Assembly (NCBI GenBank): GCA_948470475.1
Contig: OX419335.1
Location: forward strand, 39,516,303-39,580,302
Origin: Galaxea fascicularis
Taxonomy: Eukaryota > Cnidaria > Anthozoa > Scleractinia > Euphylliidae
Length of the DNA stretch: 64,000 bases
Direction of reading: 5' to 3'
Shown here: positions 27,601 to 37,100 of the stretch, in pieces
Layout of the letters: every line of letters starts with the position of its first letter
Numbering within the stretch: the first letter of the stretch is position 1
Notes under the pieces: model-generated
What the model was told of the DNA's origin: nothing
Seen by the model: only the letters and a program-made list of their open reading frames with translations
The model's database searches: none
Made by a program: the position numbers and the translations under genes

Positions 27601-30600
27601 TTTCTATGACCCTGACAATAACACTTTCAAATCGTTGTTACCAGAGGACAAGTTTCCGCCAGACCCATTCAGTTCTGAGGACTGGATAGGGTTTTTGAAG
27701 AAAATAGGCCTCATTCAAGAGATCTGCACAAGCGATTTCTTGAAATTTTCCTCCCAGATTGCACATGAAGCTGCAACAGCGAGAACGGACGATACTTACA
27801 AGAAGTCTGAAGTTCTGGTACGTCACCTACTCTGTCGACCTAATGTGGTATGGGAAGGTCTCCCCACACTTGTCCATGACATTCCATTTGTAGCTCCACA
27901 CCCTGTCGACGAGAAGTTGCAAAAGCTCTTTCCACCTTTTGCAAAAGATGGTCAATCACCATTTGTGGCATTTAAAGGGGCAGTATTCGAAGAGCACGAG
28001 AAGATAGTTTGGACACAAATGTCCTTGCTTCCTAGGTGGGCAGATCCAAGGATAATTGATCTCCATAAGTTCTGTTACCGTCCGGAAAGTGCACCTCGTT
28101 ACCTCACGTCTCTTCTTTCGCATCTCGAGGTCAAGGAGAAGCCTTCAATAGATGTTGTTGTTGCTCACTGCAAGACCATCTGCACGCTTGTTGAAAACGA
28201 CGAAGAGAGATGTAACTGGTTGAAGGAGGTTATGGAGTGCATTTACAAATTTCTTCTAGATGAAGCGATGGAAGACAGTAAGGCAAAGAGCGTTCTCCAA
28301 ATTACACGCTGTATTTTGGTTGAAAAAGGCAAGAAATTTATTCTCCCCAGTCAAGCAGTCATCGAGCTATGTAAAGATACTGAAATAAAGCCATTTCTCT
28401 ACAAAGTGCCCGCAGAATTTGGCAAGTTTCAGCCATTGTTCGAGTCCCTCGGTTGTGCCAAGTCTGCGAGACCTACTCATTACGCGATGGTGTTGAAAAT
28501 GTTGCACCAACGTTGCAAGAATGCTAAACTTCATCCAAACGAGGTCAAAAGTTGCTCAAAAGCGGTAAAAGGCTTCTTTGAAAGCCTGCAAAAAAACCCT
28601 GAAGATGCGTTTTCCATCTCGCGGTTGTACTTGCCAGCAACGTTTCCAGGACATGGTTCACCAGCTGGGCAACTCAACTCAATCCCTATTGCTTTGTGCA
28701 AGTCGAACGAACTAATGTTCAATGATGTTCCTTCCTTCGGCAACCGGATCCAAGGACTTACAAATTTCTTTTTACTTGATCCCCAGTTGATGAATGTAAC
28801 CTGGAAATCTGGAACGGCAACCACTGAACACCTGTTAATGAAGTTGCCTTCAAAGTTGCAGCCCCAGATGCTCTCCTCTATGGTAAAGGAAAAATTCAGC
28901 AATACACGGAACTCTGTTATTACAACGAGTGCACCTGTGATTGCACTGAAGCAGCAGCTCTCCTCTTCACAATTTGGTTGTGGAATGATCAGAATTATTA
29001 GGCACGTCAACTGTGACAAGAAAGATTTCAGTGAAGAAGTGCTCGATGACATTCGAAGATGTCTTGCAAGCATTGAGCTCTGTACTGTGGAAGGTCTCAG
29101 AACGTCACTATTCCTCAATAACTGCTGCATCCCAGGAAGCGAAGCCCAGCAGGAGGACTTTAGTGAGAAGATAGAGGTCTCTGGTGAGGAGGTTTGGAGG
29201 GTGTACATTAATTCGGCTGCTGATGCGGTTGATATTACCTCTTTGGTATGCAAAGTGATCATAAAATGGTATGGAGAATTACTTGAAAAGGAGGCATTTC
29301 TGGTTCCAGAGATGTTGCGTCACCTGCCTTCAAAGATTCCGTTGTTGTTAGACCGGATGGACATCCGAACCAATGACACTGGCAGTCGACCAGAAACGGT
29401 TATCTATCCCGAACCAGGGTGCTTTATTCCAATCGAGGACCATCATTTGCTGGATGACTCGTTTGAAGAATTCCAGGCTGGGGAATTTGTAGGTTATCAG
29501 CTACATGACCCAAGTTTGCACCTGCAGGTGGGCGTGCCAGCATATATCTATGCAGTGATTACAGAGGAGGTTACAGAAGAAAATGGTGGCGCGTTGATAA
29601 AGAAGTACATGATCAACATTGGTCAAGGAAAAGAACCAGTAGTGGTCAGCGTTGCTGAATTGTACAAGTTTCACCGACTGAAAGAAGTAGCTGATCAGGA
29701 AAGAGAATGCAACAGGAATATCCAGCAGGTCTATGATGAGATTTCAGAATTACTAAAGACTGCATGGGGACAACCAGAGGAGCGGAGAAGACAAATTGTT
29801 AAACGGCTGTACCTCCAGTGGCATCCGGGGAAGAATTTAGGCCAGAAAGAATTCTGCACCAAAGCATTTCAACACATACAGAACACAATTTCCCGGCTGG
29901 GTGGATCTTATGACGACTTCTTTACTACCTGGGAAGCGCGTGCCAGGGAACATGGAAGTCAACGTGAAGAATACAGAAAAAGCTTCTCCAGACAGTATGG
30001 CTCCTGGGGATCGTCATCTTTTCACACAGATTGGCAGGACGTTCCCCCCAGTTTCTGCCAAAGGAATCCTCAACCTGGAGAGGCCACACGTTGGTTTAGA
30101 CAAGCAGAAGCTGATCTTGCAGCAGGAAAAAACGAACTCGAATTTAAGAGCCCATCTTACGAGTGGGCATGCTTTAAGTGCCACCAGGTGAGACCCTCCT
30201 TCGACTTGCTTTTAAAAGTATAAAAATGCCACTAGATGTCTTGTGTTTGGTTGGAAATAGGTGCCATGAAATATATTTACATTCTGATCAATTCCTTGGA
30301 CTAGTTCACAGTTGTAAGTATTGCTGCACGTAGTTGCATAGACCAAACCTGATGAAGAAGGAAGCGATGCCTTCATGTGCTTTAATTGTCCTTAGTTGTC
30401 CTTCTTCCTCTGGTGCTTTTTAATTACCACTTTTTGAAACAACCCTTTTACTAAAAACGTCATCGACGAGACCTAAAACACCCAAGACGCATGAAACGTC
30501 AAATACCAGTTGGATTCAGTCATTCCAAAACTTTTTAGGATACGAACGTTAAACAAAGTCTTTTTTAGCGTCTCAAAGAAAGTGCGAATTTTTGGACTTG

Positions 30601-31059
30601 TACTTGTTGCTTAGTGATTCAGTGGTAGAGCAAACGTCGTCAGGTCAAATCGCGTTTACAGAAGGTTATTTTGTGAGATTCGTTTGCTAGTGCTGAAAGT
30701 TCTTCGCCATTTCGAAGATCATATTTTTCTTACTGTTATAAGGAGTTCTTTAGTACGATTTTTGCATTTGTCATGTACAGGCAGCCGAGAAAGCTCTTAA
30801 GGCAGCGCAGTTTAAAGTTGACGCGAGCAGAGTGGATGTCCACAACTTGGTTCAGAACTCCATCGGTTTGGATGACTCTGAAATGACGCAATTAGCAAGC
30901 CAGTTGCAGACGCTTTTGGGTGACTCAACACGCATGTGCTATCCGGACAGAACGTGCTACCCCAAGATTCCACATGACATGTACTCAAACCAGATGGCAG
31001 TGAAGGCTCTTAAGATAGCCAAGACAATTGTAGAGGGAGTTAGAGGAAGGCTTGTATAA
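6684..31059 (+). CDS. Sacsin-like giant protein (4457 aa by manual splicing)
   Basis: Exons: 6684-6718 (ATG at 6715), 7936-8036, 9942-10052, 10781-10928, 12336-13341, 16653-17227, 19038-30187, 30781-31059. All phases agree and the coding bases total 13,374, exactly 4458 codons. The proposed start gives [16 protein letters not shown]. Domains: a first Hsp90-type ATPase region ([11 protein letters not shown] about residue 36, GRFGLGFKS near 110), a second from about 1364 ([20 protein letters not shown]), a third from about 2409 ([20 protein letters not shown]), a J-like domain about 4219-4270, and a HEPN-like C-terminus about 4330-4457. Vertebrate sacsin is a roughly 4.6 kDa-residue chaperone-like protein with the same order plus an N-terminal ubiquitin-like domain, which is absent here. 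The family links Hsp70-type chaperones to cytoskeletal and mitochondrial protein quality control. The family call is very secure; the start exon is moderately so. Confidence 0.93.
6715..6718 (+). promoter_or_regulatory. Proposed sacsin start codon with split second codon
   Basis: A TTTATTTCAG acceptor at 6674-6683 is followed by 31 untranslated bases, AACCATGG and a GTATGT donor at 6719. Joining ATGG to the CG at 7936 yields Met-Ala and then the acidic run before the first sacsin region, in the correct phase. A short upstream frame (ATG at 6684, stop after three codons) precedes it. Transcript support is lacking, so this is inference. Confidence 0.55.
6779..7030 (+). repeat. tRNA-derived SINE, family 1
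   Basis: The head holds a pol III A box (TGGCCAAGTGGTTTAGAGC) and a B box (GGGTTCAAACCC) spaced as in a tRNA. A body follows, then a (ATTT)n tail at about 7005-7030. It lies in the first sacsin intron. Confidence 0.75.
7527..7715. repeat. Long hairpin repeat with 80-base arms
   Basis: Bases 7527-7606 and 7636-7715 are near-perfect reverse complements, around a 29-base loop. The loop and the start of the right arm carry a B-box-like segment (GCTTCGATTCC). It is probably a fold-back MITE or an inverted pair of SINE pieces in the first sacsin intron. Confidence 0.85.
8037..9941. other. Sacsin intron with GC donor; no gene seen
   Basis: Opens with GCAAGT after CTTAAG and ends in CATTAG. A 48-base imperfect hairpin (AAGCTGTAGTTTATGCTG and its complement) lies at about 8999-9048. 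Otherwise AT-rich with no recognisable coding sequence. Confidence 0.7.
11625..12255. mobile_element. 631-base TIR element with 12-base target duplication
   Basis: Both ends read GGCGTTGCTAAAACGCG inwards, followed by runs of GGGTCAAGGGTAAGGGTC-type repeats. ATTAATGTTACC directly precedes the left end (11613-11624) and directly follows the right end (12256-12267). The interior holds pieces resembling pogo/Tigger ends (CAGTGGAACCTCGACATAAC about 11733, CTCGATATAACAATAT about 11975), which suggests nesting. No transposase is visible. It lies in sacsin intron 10929-12335. Confidence 0.8.
13684..13880 (-). repeat. Decayed SINE, family 2
   Basis: The block starting ATGTTGGTTTTGGAGAG and containing AGAGAAAAACCTCTC and ATGCCGAGTCCAGGAA matches, with many changes, the SINE at about 38852-39008. 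The tRNA-like head is largely lost. It lies in a sacsin intron. Confidence 0.6.
14076..16491. mobile_element. Fold-back element B: TCGGTCGA-type arms, 8-base near target duplication
   Basis: The ends match as inverted repeats for about 50 bases (GGATCTTGTTTACTGTAGG inwards, one mismatch). They then continue as arrays of TCGGTCGATAGTCGG-type units (left about 14100-14790, right about 16262-16470). GCCACTTG (14068-14075) precedes the left end and GCCATTTG (16492-16499) follows the right end, an 8-base duplication with one change such as hAT-type elements make. A Penelope fragment interrupts the left arm. The interior has no transposase that I can recognise. The element fills most of the sacsin intron 13342-16652. 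Confidence 0.85.
14171..14532 (-). mobile_element. Penelope 3' fragment inside element B
   Basis: About 362 bases match 667-1030 with roughly ten differences, covering the 3' tail and the last codons of the endonuclease ([16 protein letters not shown]). It is a 5'-truncated insertion into the left arm of element B. CTATAGTCG occurs on both sides, though the array makes a target duplication hard to prove. Confidence 0.9.
17400..18295 (+). pseudogene. LINE relic (endonuclease/RT ORF) in a sacsin intron
   Basis: Translated pieces in shifting frames show the linker and RT start of a non-LTR retrotransposon: [20 protein letters not shown] (17737-17796), then [16 protein letters not shown] and [16 protein letters not shown] (17970-18128), and finally [15 protein letters not shown] at about 18247-18291. 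Stops and frameshifts break it and the rest of the RT is missing. It is clearly dead. Confidence 0.8.
18296..19037. other. Rest of sacsin intron, no feature seen
   Basis: AT-rich sequence ending in a TTTCAATACGTTAG acceptor. No coding or repeat signal recognised. Confidence 0.5.
19038..30187 (+). other. Giant 11,150-base exon of the sacsin-like gene
   Basis: Uninterrupted coding of 3716 codons plus two split bases, ending at CACCAG before GTGAGA. It encodes the rest of the first sacsin region, all of the second and third, the linkers and the J-like domain. Vertebrate SACS also has one giant 3' exon, so the gene architecture is conserved. An Asp/Glu/Lys-rich stretch ([19 protein letters not shown]) at about 25936-25992 is probably a disordered linker. 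Antisense open frames here are shadows. Confidence 0.95.
29750..29905 (+). other. J-like domain of the sacsin protein with HPG instead of HPD
   Basis: The segment shows [17 protein letters not shown] and then [16 protein letters not shown], matching helices II and III of J-domains. The codons at 29822-29830 are CAT CCG GGG, His-Pro-Gly. Canonical J-domains need His-Pro-Asp to stimulate Hsp70 ATPase. Confidence 0.85.
30781..31059 (+). other. Last sacsin exon, HEPN region
   Basis: Starts after a GTACAG acceptor and ends in TAA. With the end of the previous exon ([17 protein letters not shown]) it forms an alpha-helical HEPN-type region, as at the sacsin C-terminus, where HEPN mediates dimerisation and nucleotide binding. 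Visible segments are [22 protein letters not shown] and [19 protein letters not shown]. Confidence 0.9.
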
Positions 31060-32185
31060 GGTGTGTATAGTTGATTCGTATGTTTACTATGTATTCAACG
31101 AATGGTAGTACTTGGGAGCGCTGCTTAATTAACTCCAGTCATCCCTGGATTTTTGTGTACAAACCTACTTTGGACAAGACGTTCTGTACCTCTCCATTTT
31201 TGTGCCCAAGTTCCATCGAAGTCATTTTGAAACGTCGTGTGATAAATCGCCTACCCTATTTAGTTCACTTTTCCTGAAATTCGCAGCGATGAGCGTTTAA
31301 AATCGCGGCAACGGGCACAGTCGGCGACTGCCAGCGAATTGAAAAAACGTCAGAAATGATTTGTTTTATACGACAGTAACCGAATTTATTGTTCAAAATG
31401 TGAAATGCTGCTCCTTCACTGAAAGGCGTCTGCTTTCACATCACGCATCTCGATGGTGAAAATCGGGGTGGTGTCATCCTTCTGTGTAACTTTCTCATAT
31501 GCTCATGGTGTGGCACATGGTTTATGTGTTTCTTTCAGTCTACAGGTCACAGATGAAATAGCAAGCTTTAGCTCCCACCCGAAGGAATTGAAACCCAGTT
31601 CTCAAAGACGAGCACATCATTTTGCGAGATGGGGCGAAGTTGTTATACAAGGACTCAGCTATTAACGTTGCAATAAGTTAATTTAAGTAAATCATTTCTC
31701 GCGCCCAAAAGCTCAAAACTTAGGAGGTGTGCGTGCGTCTGTGTCAGTGCCATTTGATCAATCGTGGCGTAATCGGTCTAATTTTCTCGCGCTTTTCGTC
31801 GACTACGTGTAATTTCTCTTTTTTCTGATTAGTTTGCATTCGTTCAAATTACTTATTTTGGTTTTGCAGCTTTGTTACGGTTTGACGACACGATGGGACA
31901 GTTTTGTTCGAGTTCAGATCTTTAAAAATATCCACCTTCTGTTTGCGATAGCGATAATAATAAAAAGACGATAATTAAGGAATGTCTATATAATTAATGT
32001 GAGAAGTAATTGTTCAGAGGGTAGTAATGTTTATGTTCACTTAAATAAAAGGTGTAGGTGTTCAAATTTAACACCTAACTGAATTTGGCAACAAGACGTA
32101 ATTTCTTGTCTACTGTTCAAAACGAATTTACACTACAACTTGCTGATACCAGCATTCGAACGGCGTAAACTCTTTTGTGTTCACA
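31060..32185. other. Sacsin 3' flank
   Basis: Untranslated and intergenic sequence between convergent genes. AATAAA occurs at about 32043. I see no conserved coding sequence. Confidence 0.45.
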
Positions 32186-32518
32186 TTAAGGTGGCTCAAA
32201 ACAGTTTCCAGCACTTTCCTAGACGTAGATTTTGATGGGTCATTAATGCCACTCTTTATCAGTTGATGTTACAATCATGGTATCAAAAAACGGCCCAATG
32301 ACTGGTGAATACGTTGGTTTTATTTCCGTGACACTATAGATTACCATAGCAACACTGTGACCTGCTAAAAACACCCTTAATTTCAGCTTTAAGCGCTTAT
32401 ATTTCAAAAACGGCACGGTGAAATTTTTTCTTATTATTGAATTTTGATAAGCAGGATGAGATGCAACTTTTAGCAAAGTTTAAACAAATTCTGTACATGG
32501 GGTTCAGAGCCACCTTAA
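32186..32518. mobile_element. 333-base MITE with TTAA ends
   Basis: Left end TTAAGGTGGCTC, right end GAGCCACCTTAA. TTAA at both ends is the signature of piggyBac- or Kolobok-type target duplication. No coding content. Confidence 0.75.
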
Positions 32519-32546
32519 ATTTTCGAAAATTTAAGGTGGCTCTGAA
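32503..32546. repeat. Perfect 44-base palindrome
   Basis: The right end of the TTAA MITE is joined through ATTTTCGAAAAT to an inverted copy of the same end (TTAAGGTGGCTCTGAA from 32531). Two element ends lie back to back with no loop. Confidence 0.9.
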
Positions 32547-33100
32547 CTCTAAAGTCTTCAGCGTAATTTTGATACCTCAAGATAATTTCAAACACGTGCA
32601 GTTACTGTTATGAGGAAATCACAATTTATTGAATAACTTTCAAGAATGTAAAAACAATCTCGTGAATGTTTCGTGTAGTTTCGGAATCCGTCGTCACAGT
32701 TTTAATCATTACATATGTAAGGAGAGCAAGCGTCCTGCGCGACCTTCACACCTCTATCGAGAAGCAACAATACCGGTTGCTCGAAAACTTTTGAAATGAC
32801 TAAGGCCCTCTTGCAGTAATTTTGTTCGTGATAGTTTCAAACTTTGGGTGTTCGAACCAACCAATTTGTTTCCGTTTTGTTATTTCCGTACACGAGAAGA
32901 TTAAATGGGGTAAATTGGACTTTCAAGACAATTCGGAGCTGCAAGGGCGTCGGATTACTCTGGAAAAGTCAACCTTGTACATCCCAAGAGTGATCAACAT
33001 CAAATTTCTTCTTTTCAAGACAGAGTGGTCACGAGAATTAAGGATAGGATCACACAACATGAATTTAATTTGCTTGACATTTTAACAACTCCCCACTATA

Positions 33101-33225
33101 GAGTGTTTTCAGCCATATTGGTTCACTGAAACAAAAGAAGCTAATTGCATAAAAATATAATGCAATTCCCAGAGGTTTGATTTGGAACACCAACATGGCC
33201 GCCGTGACGTCATGTGAAAACACTC
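33101..33225. mobile_element. Short MITE with GAGTGTTTTCA ends
   Basis: Left end GAGTGTTTTCAGCCATATTGG. The right end reverse-complemented is GAGTGTTTTCACATGACGTC, followed by a GCCATGTTGG segment. The right arm carries a TGACGTCA-like CRE site. Confidence 0.65.
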
Positions 33226-34180
33226 CATTTCTACAGGAAATGTGTAGAGGGAACAAATGAGAATTTGAATTTTAATCTTCGGATTTAAAGGGCTAAGGTT
33301 CAGTTCAAAAATCCTTTTCAACAAGCGGTCACTGAACCCGATCTTCTCACATTTTTGGTGAAAACTGACAACAGCGGTTTTGTCGGGGAATGACGTTGCG
33401 TCGCTACACGTCAAACATCTGTTTTGCGTATCACACCGTGTAGCTTTATGGATCGAAACAGATTCCCCCGAAGAGTGCGAGGATCTGAATAAGAGCTGAA
33501 AAGCATTTATTTTTCACGAGAGTGCGATAAAGTATTAAAAAAATAAACGTTTGTGTTATTATTTTCTTCTTTCGTATTTTAAGTGTTGTTTTACCTACAA
33601 GGGATGTACTACTGCATTTATTTCCTGTAATCAGTACATAACATAAGCACCACCTAACCTGCATCGTTCAGATGGTCAAGGCCTTAGCAGCTAAAACTCC
33701 TGACTGGGGTCCTTTTGCCCATGAATCCGATAAACATACATGTGAAACAATGACAACGATGAAGCTATATTTTTGTCATTTCTGCACAATCAATTAAGCC
33801 AAACTCCACAATATCGCCCGAATGATCAAAACCGAAACTGATCTCTTCCTCTGCAAAGTCTACCGGTATTTGACGCCATTAAATAAAACAAATTCATTCC
33901 CTTTTGTTGGGCGTCGGTTCATTGGTAAGATCGCAGAAGACGTAGAAATGTAAGAACTAAAAGTGGCATCACGAACCACAAGCAAACCAATGTCGTTACC
34001 ACATTTTGACATCATCCATGAGATGATACTCAACAGCTGCAGGCATAATTCTAATTATTTGAACAAAATGACGTCTACTGTTCACACGCCCGTCCTCTAA
34101 TCGATGAAGCCGATGAGCAGGCGGGAGATTTGGCAGATTAAACAAAATAGAAAGGTGGCCGCTTGTTTGGTTTGCCAGTC

Positions 34181-37100
34181 TTAAGACCACTCCGCCTCCC
34201 TAAGTTCAACTCTTCTTATCTTCCCACTGACTGTCTTGGGCAAACTCTCCACAAACTGAATCTAGAACAAAAATTTAAAATAGGTTTTAGTGCTTTGTTT
34301 GTACACCGCAATGGTCTTTGCGCTTTTGCACGGTTTATGGCACGATTTTGTAGCTGCGTGTTAAGTAACCCGGGGTGCTTTCCATTTACACGGAAAACCC
34401 AGGAATTCTGGCTAGAAAATCAAATGGTACACACCATTCCAATTGGAACGTTTCAGAAATTATAGACCATCGGCTTAATGAATGCACTTTTTCTGTTCTT
34501 TCTTAGCTTCCCACCTGATATTAGTACATTTTGTAGCTTATCCATTTAGCATTTGCACAAGCTGCAGCACTGAATGTTCAACCCTAAAATTTCCACCCGG
34601 ATGGATCGTGTATATGGAAAGCGCCCCCGGCCTTTGAGCAGAAGCAAGGCTCGGAGTAAGCATATTCTGATACAAACCTCACTGTAATGTAAAAGTTGGC
34701 ATGATTTACATGAGAAAAGCAGTGATGTCTTTAACAATTCAAGATGACAGCAAGCCTCGTTTTCGTTCATAGGCCCGGTCACTGAGCTTGCAATTGCAAA
34801 ATGGGCTATTGCCCTAAATCGCTGCATCCACATGCTAATTAACTCGGCAGCTATCAACTTCTTCGTGATGCTATACTGTTCTGGAAACTGAGGAGCAAAT
34901 TCATACAGGCCAACACAAGTTGAAAACCAAGAACATAGCGAAAAAGCATTTTTGGTGCCGTTTACGAACACGTTTGGCACTTGGTCCTTGAAGAATCTTC
35001 ACACAACATTTTATCATGCATAGTTACGATCTTGTGTCATGTGAATGTTTTCACCACCATATTACTACTGGAACAGTTTTTGAAAGAGTTTTTTTTTTCT
35101 TTCGCTGGGGGCTGTCTTACCTTTCTTGGGTACTTGTATGGTGCTGTTGTTTCTTTGACATGGTCTTGTAATTCCTTTACCAACGACTCTTTGTCTCCGT
35201 CGAAGTGAGGGGAAAGTATAACGAAGGCTTTAACAACCTCGGGGGAAAATAGACCACAACACAAACTCCCTTAAACAAAAGTCCATCAAAAATCACAAAT
35301 TTCCTAGGCAACAACAAATCTTTAATACTTACCAAAATGCAATTAGTGACACAGACTACTAGCCTGCGAGCGCAGACGTATTTCCGGTTGTCGCTTCTCT
35401 CCGCCCGAAAAGTAACTTTTCGGGCGGAGAGAAGCGACAACCGGAAATACGCCTGTGCTCGCAGGCTAACAGACTACCTGCAAGGCTGCCGATTCTCGAA
35501 TCAGTTACACTAAAGATCACATAATTGTGAACATTAATTGTCTTAATTATGTCCAGCTACCTCAGATCTTGAGAGTCTTTCAGTTTTTCCTGTCACGATA
35601 CTCACTGCTGTTATGCGGCACAAAGATATCCAATAAGCAAGCTCAAAGAATTTATGTGAACACCATCCATATTAAACGCAAACGGTTTTTCTTTTCTATT
35701 CTCTACACTGGTCTGTTCGTCCATTACAGCATAACGACCAGGAAAAATTAATACTTAAAGCAACCTTCTGCTCGTATTTCACTCTACTCACTTCCCAGCC
35801 TGTTCTAGGCTCTCAAATATTTGGGGCGAGCCAGAACGACCGTATATAATTCAATGGTGTGTTCCCGCTCGATTTTCGCTCTCCAAGCCAAACATCTGAG
35901 AGGCTGGAAAAGGCTACTCACTTCCCCCCTGACGGCATCAGGGCTGCTGACCACAGCAGCCTCTGCAACTGCGTGATGCTCTATCAACGCACTTTCTACC
36001 TCAAACGGACCGATGCGATACCTGCAAAAGCAAGTGACAATTTAGACCAAGTCAGTTCAAGGGTGGTGCATTAGAAAAGTCATGGGAGGGGTGGGGGAGA
36101 AGCTAAAGAAAATTCATGCAAGGAAAAAAGAAAACAAAAAAATTCGTGTAACGGAGAAAGAGGAGAAATGCAGAAGGTGTCTTCCGCTAAGAAAAAAAAC
36201 AACATAAACCAAAGGCAGAAAACAAATTTCGTTCAAGTTCTTGTGTGAAAAAAAAGTGTAGAATTTATCTGTGTTTAGGCTATTCAAGTCATATCCTGTT
36301 AGTTAGGTCGGCTACAGAATATTAAAAATTTGCTATGAGAATCATTTGTATAGCTAATACCAAACCGGATCGTTAACAATTACTCACCGAAGTGGAGGTG
36401 GCTAGTGGTGGATTTATTACTGACCACCGACACTGGGGTGAATATTTTTTGTCTCAGTATGCACTAAAGCAGTGAGATAATAGAGTGCAGGGGCGTAGCC
36501 AGGGGAGAGTCCCAGGGGTTCCGGAACACCCCCCTCTCGCCCCCCCCCCTCCTTTTTTAACAGTGATTTTATCCTAGCAAGAGTGTAACGGACTCTCGAT
36601 TCCTGAAATTCTTCGTTTTGTCCTATGCTTACAATAAGTACAGTGAACGTCACTGTGGTATCTATTTGTACATACGTAATGTAAGGATTTTCGATCAACC
36701 GTTTTCGTTGGAACCAATTTGGAACCCCCGCCCCCTCCTAGAAATCCTGGCTACGCCCCTGAAGTGGTGATTTTGAACTCATTTATTCCAGTCGATAATA
36801 ACGATTTTCGCGCGAGTTGCTCGGAGTTGAATAGCACTTGCTATCCCGAGTTTGAGTAGCCAATCAGAGCACGACAAAAACACTATCTACTGTTTTCGTA
36901 TACAGTATACTACTACTCGCAACTTCAGGCATTACCGGAAGCAATAAATCACATTGATATTCAATAAATAGTAGCACCTTCCAAATATGGTCATGTTGTA
37001 CTCGATATTCGTGGCGTCTACTCGAGAGATATCCTGCGATATACGTAATTTCGTGTTTCGGGAAGAAAAATGGGGGTATTAAACTCTGTAGAATGCGCTT

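Noticed and set aside
19231..29262. Long antisense frames under the giant sacsin exon (for example 28531-29262)
   Set aside because: Shadows of a strongly supported coding exon, with no homologous features of their own.
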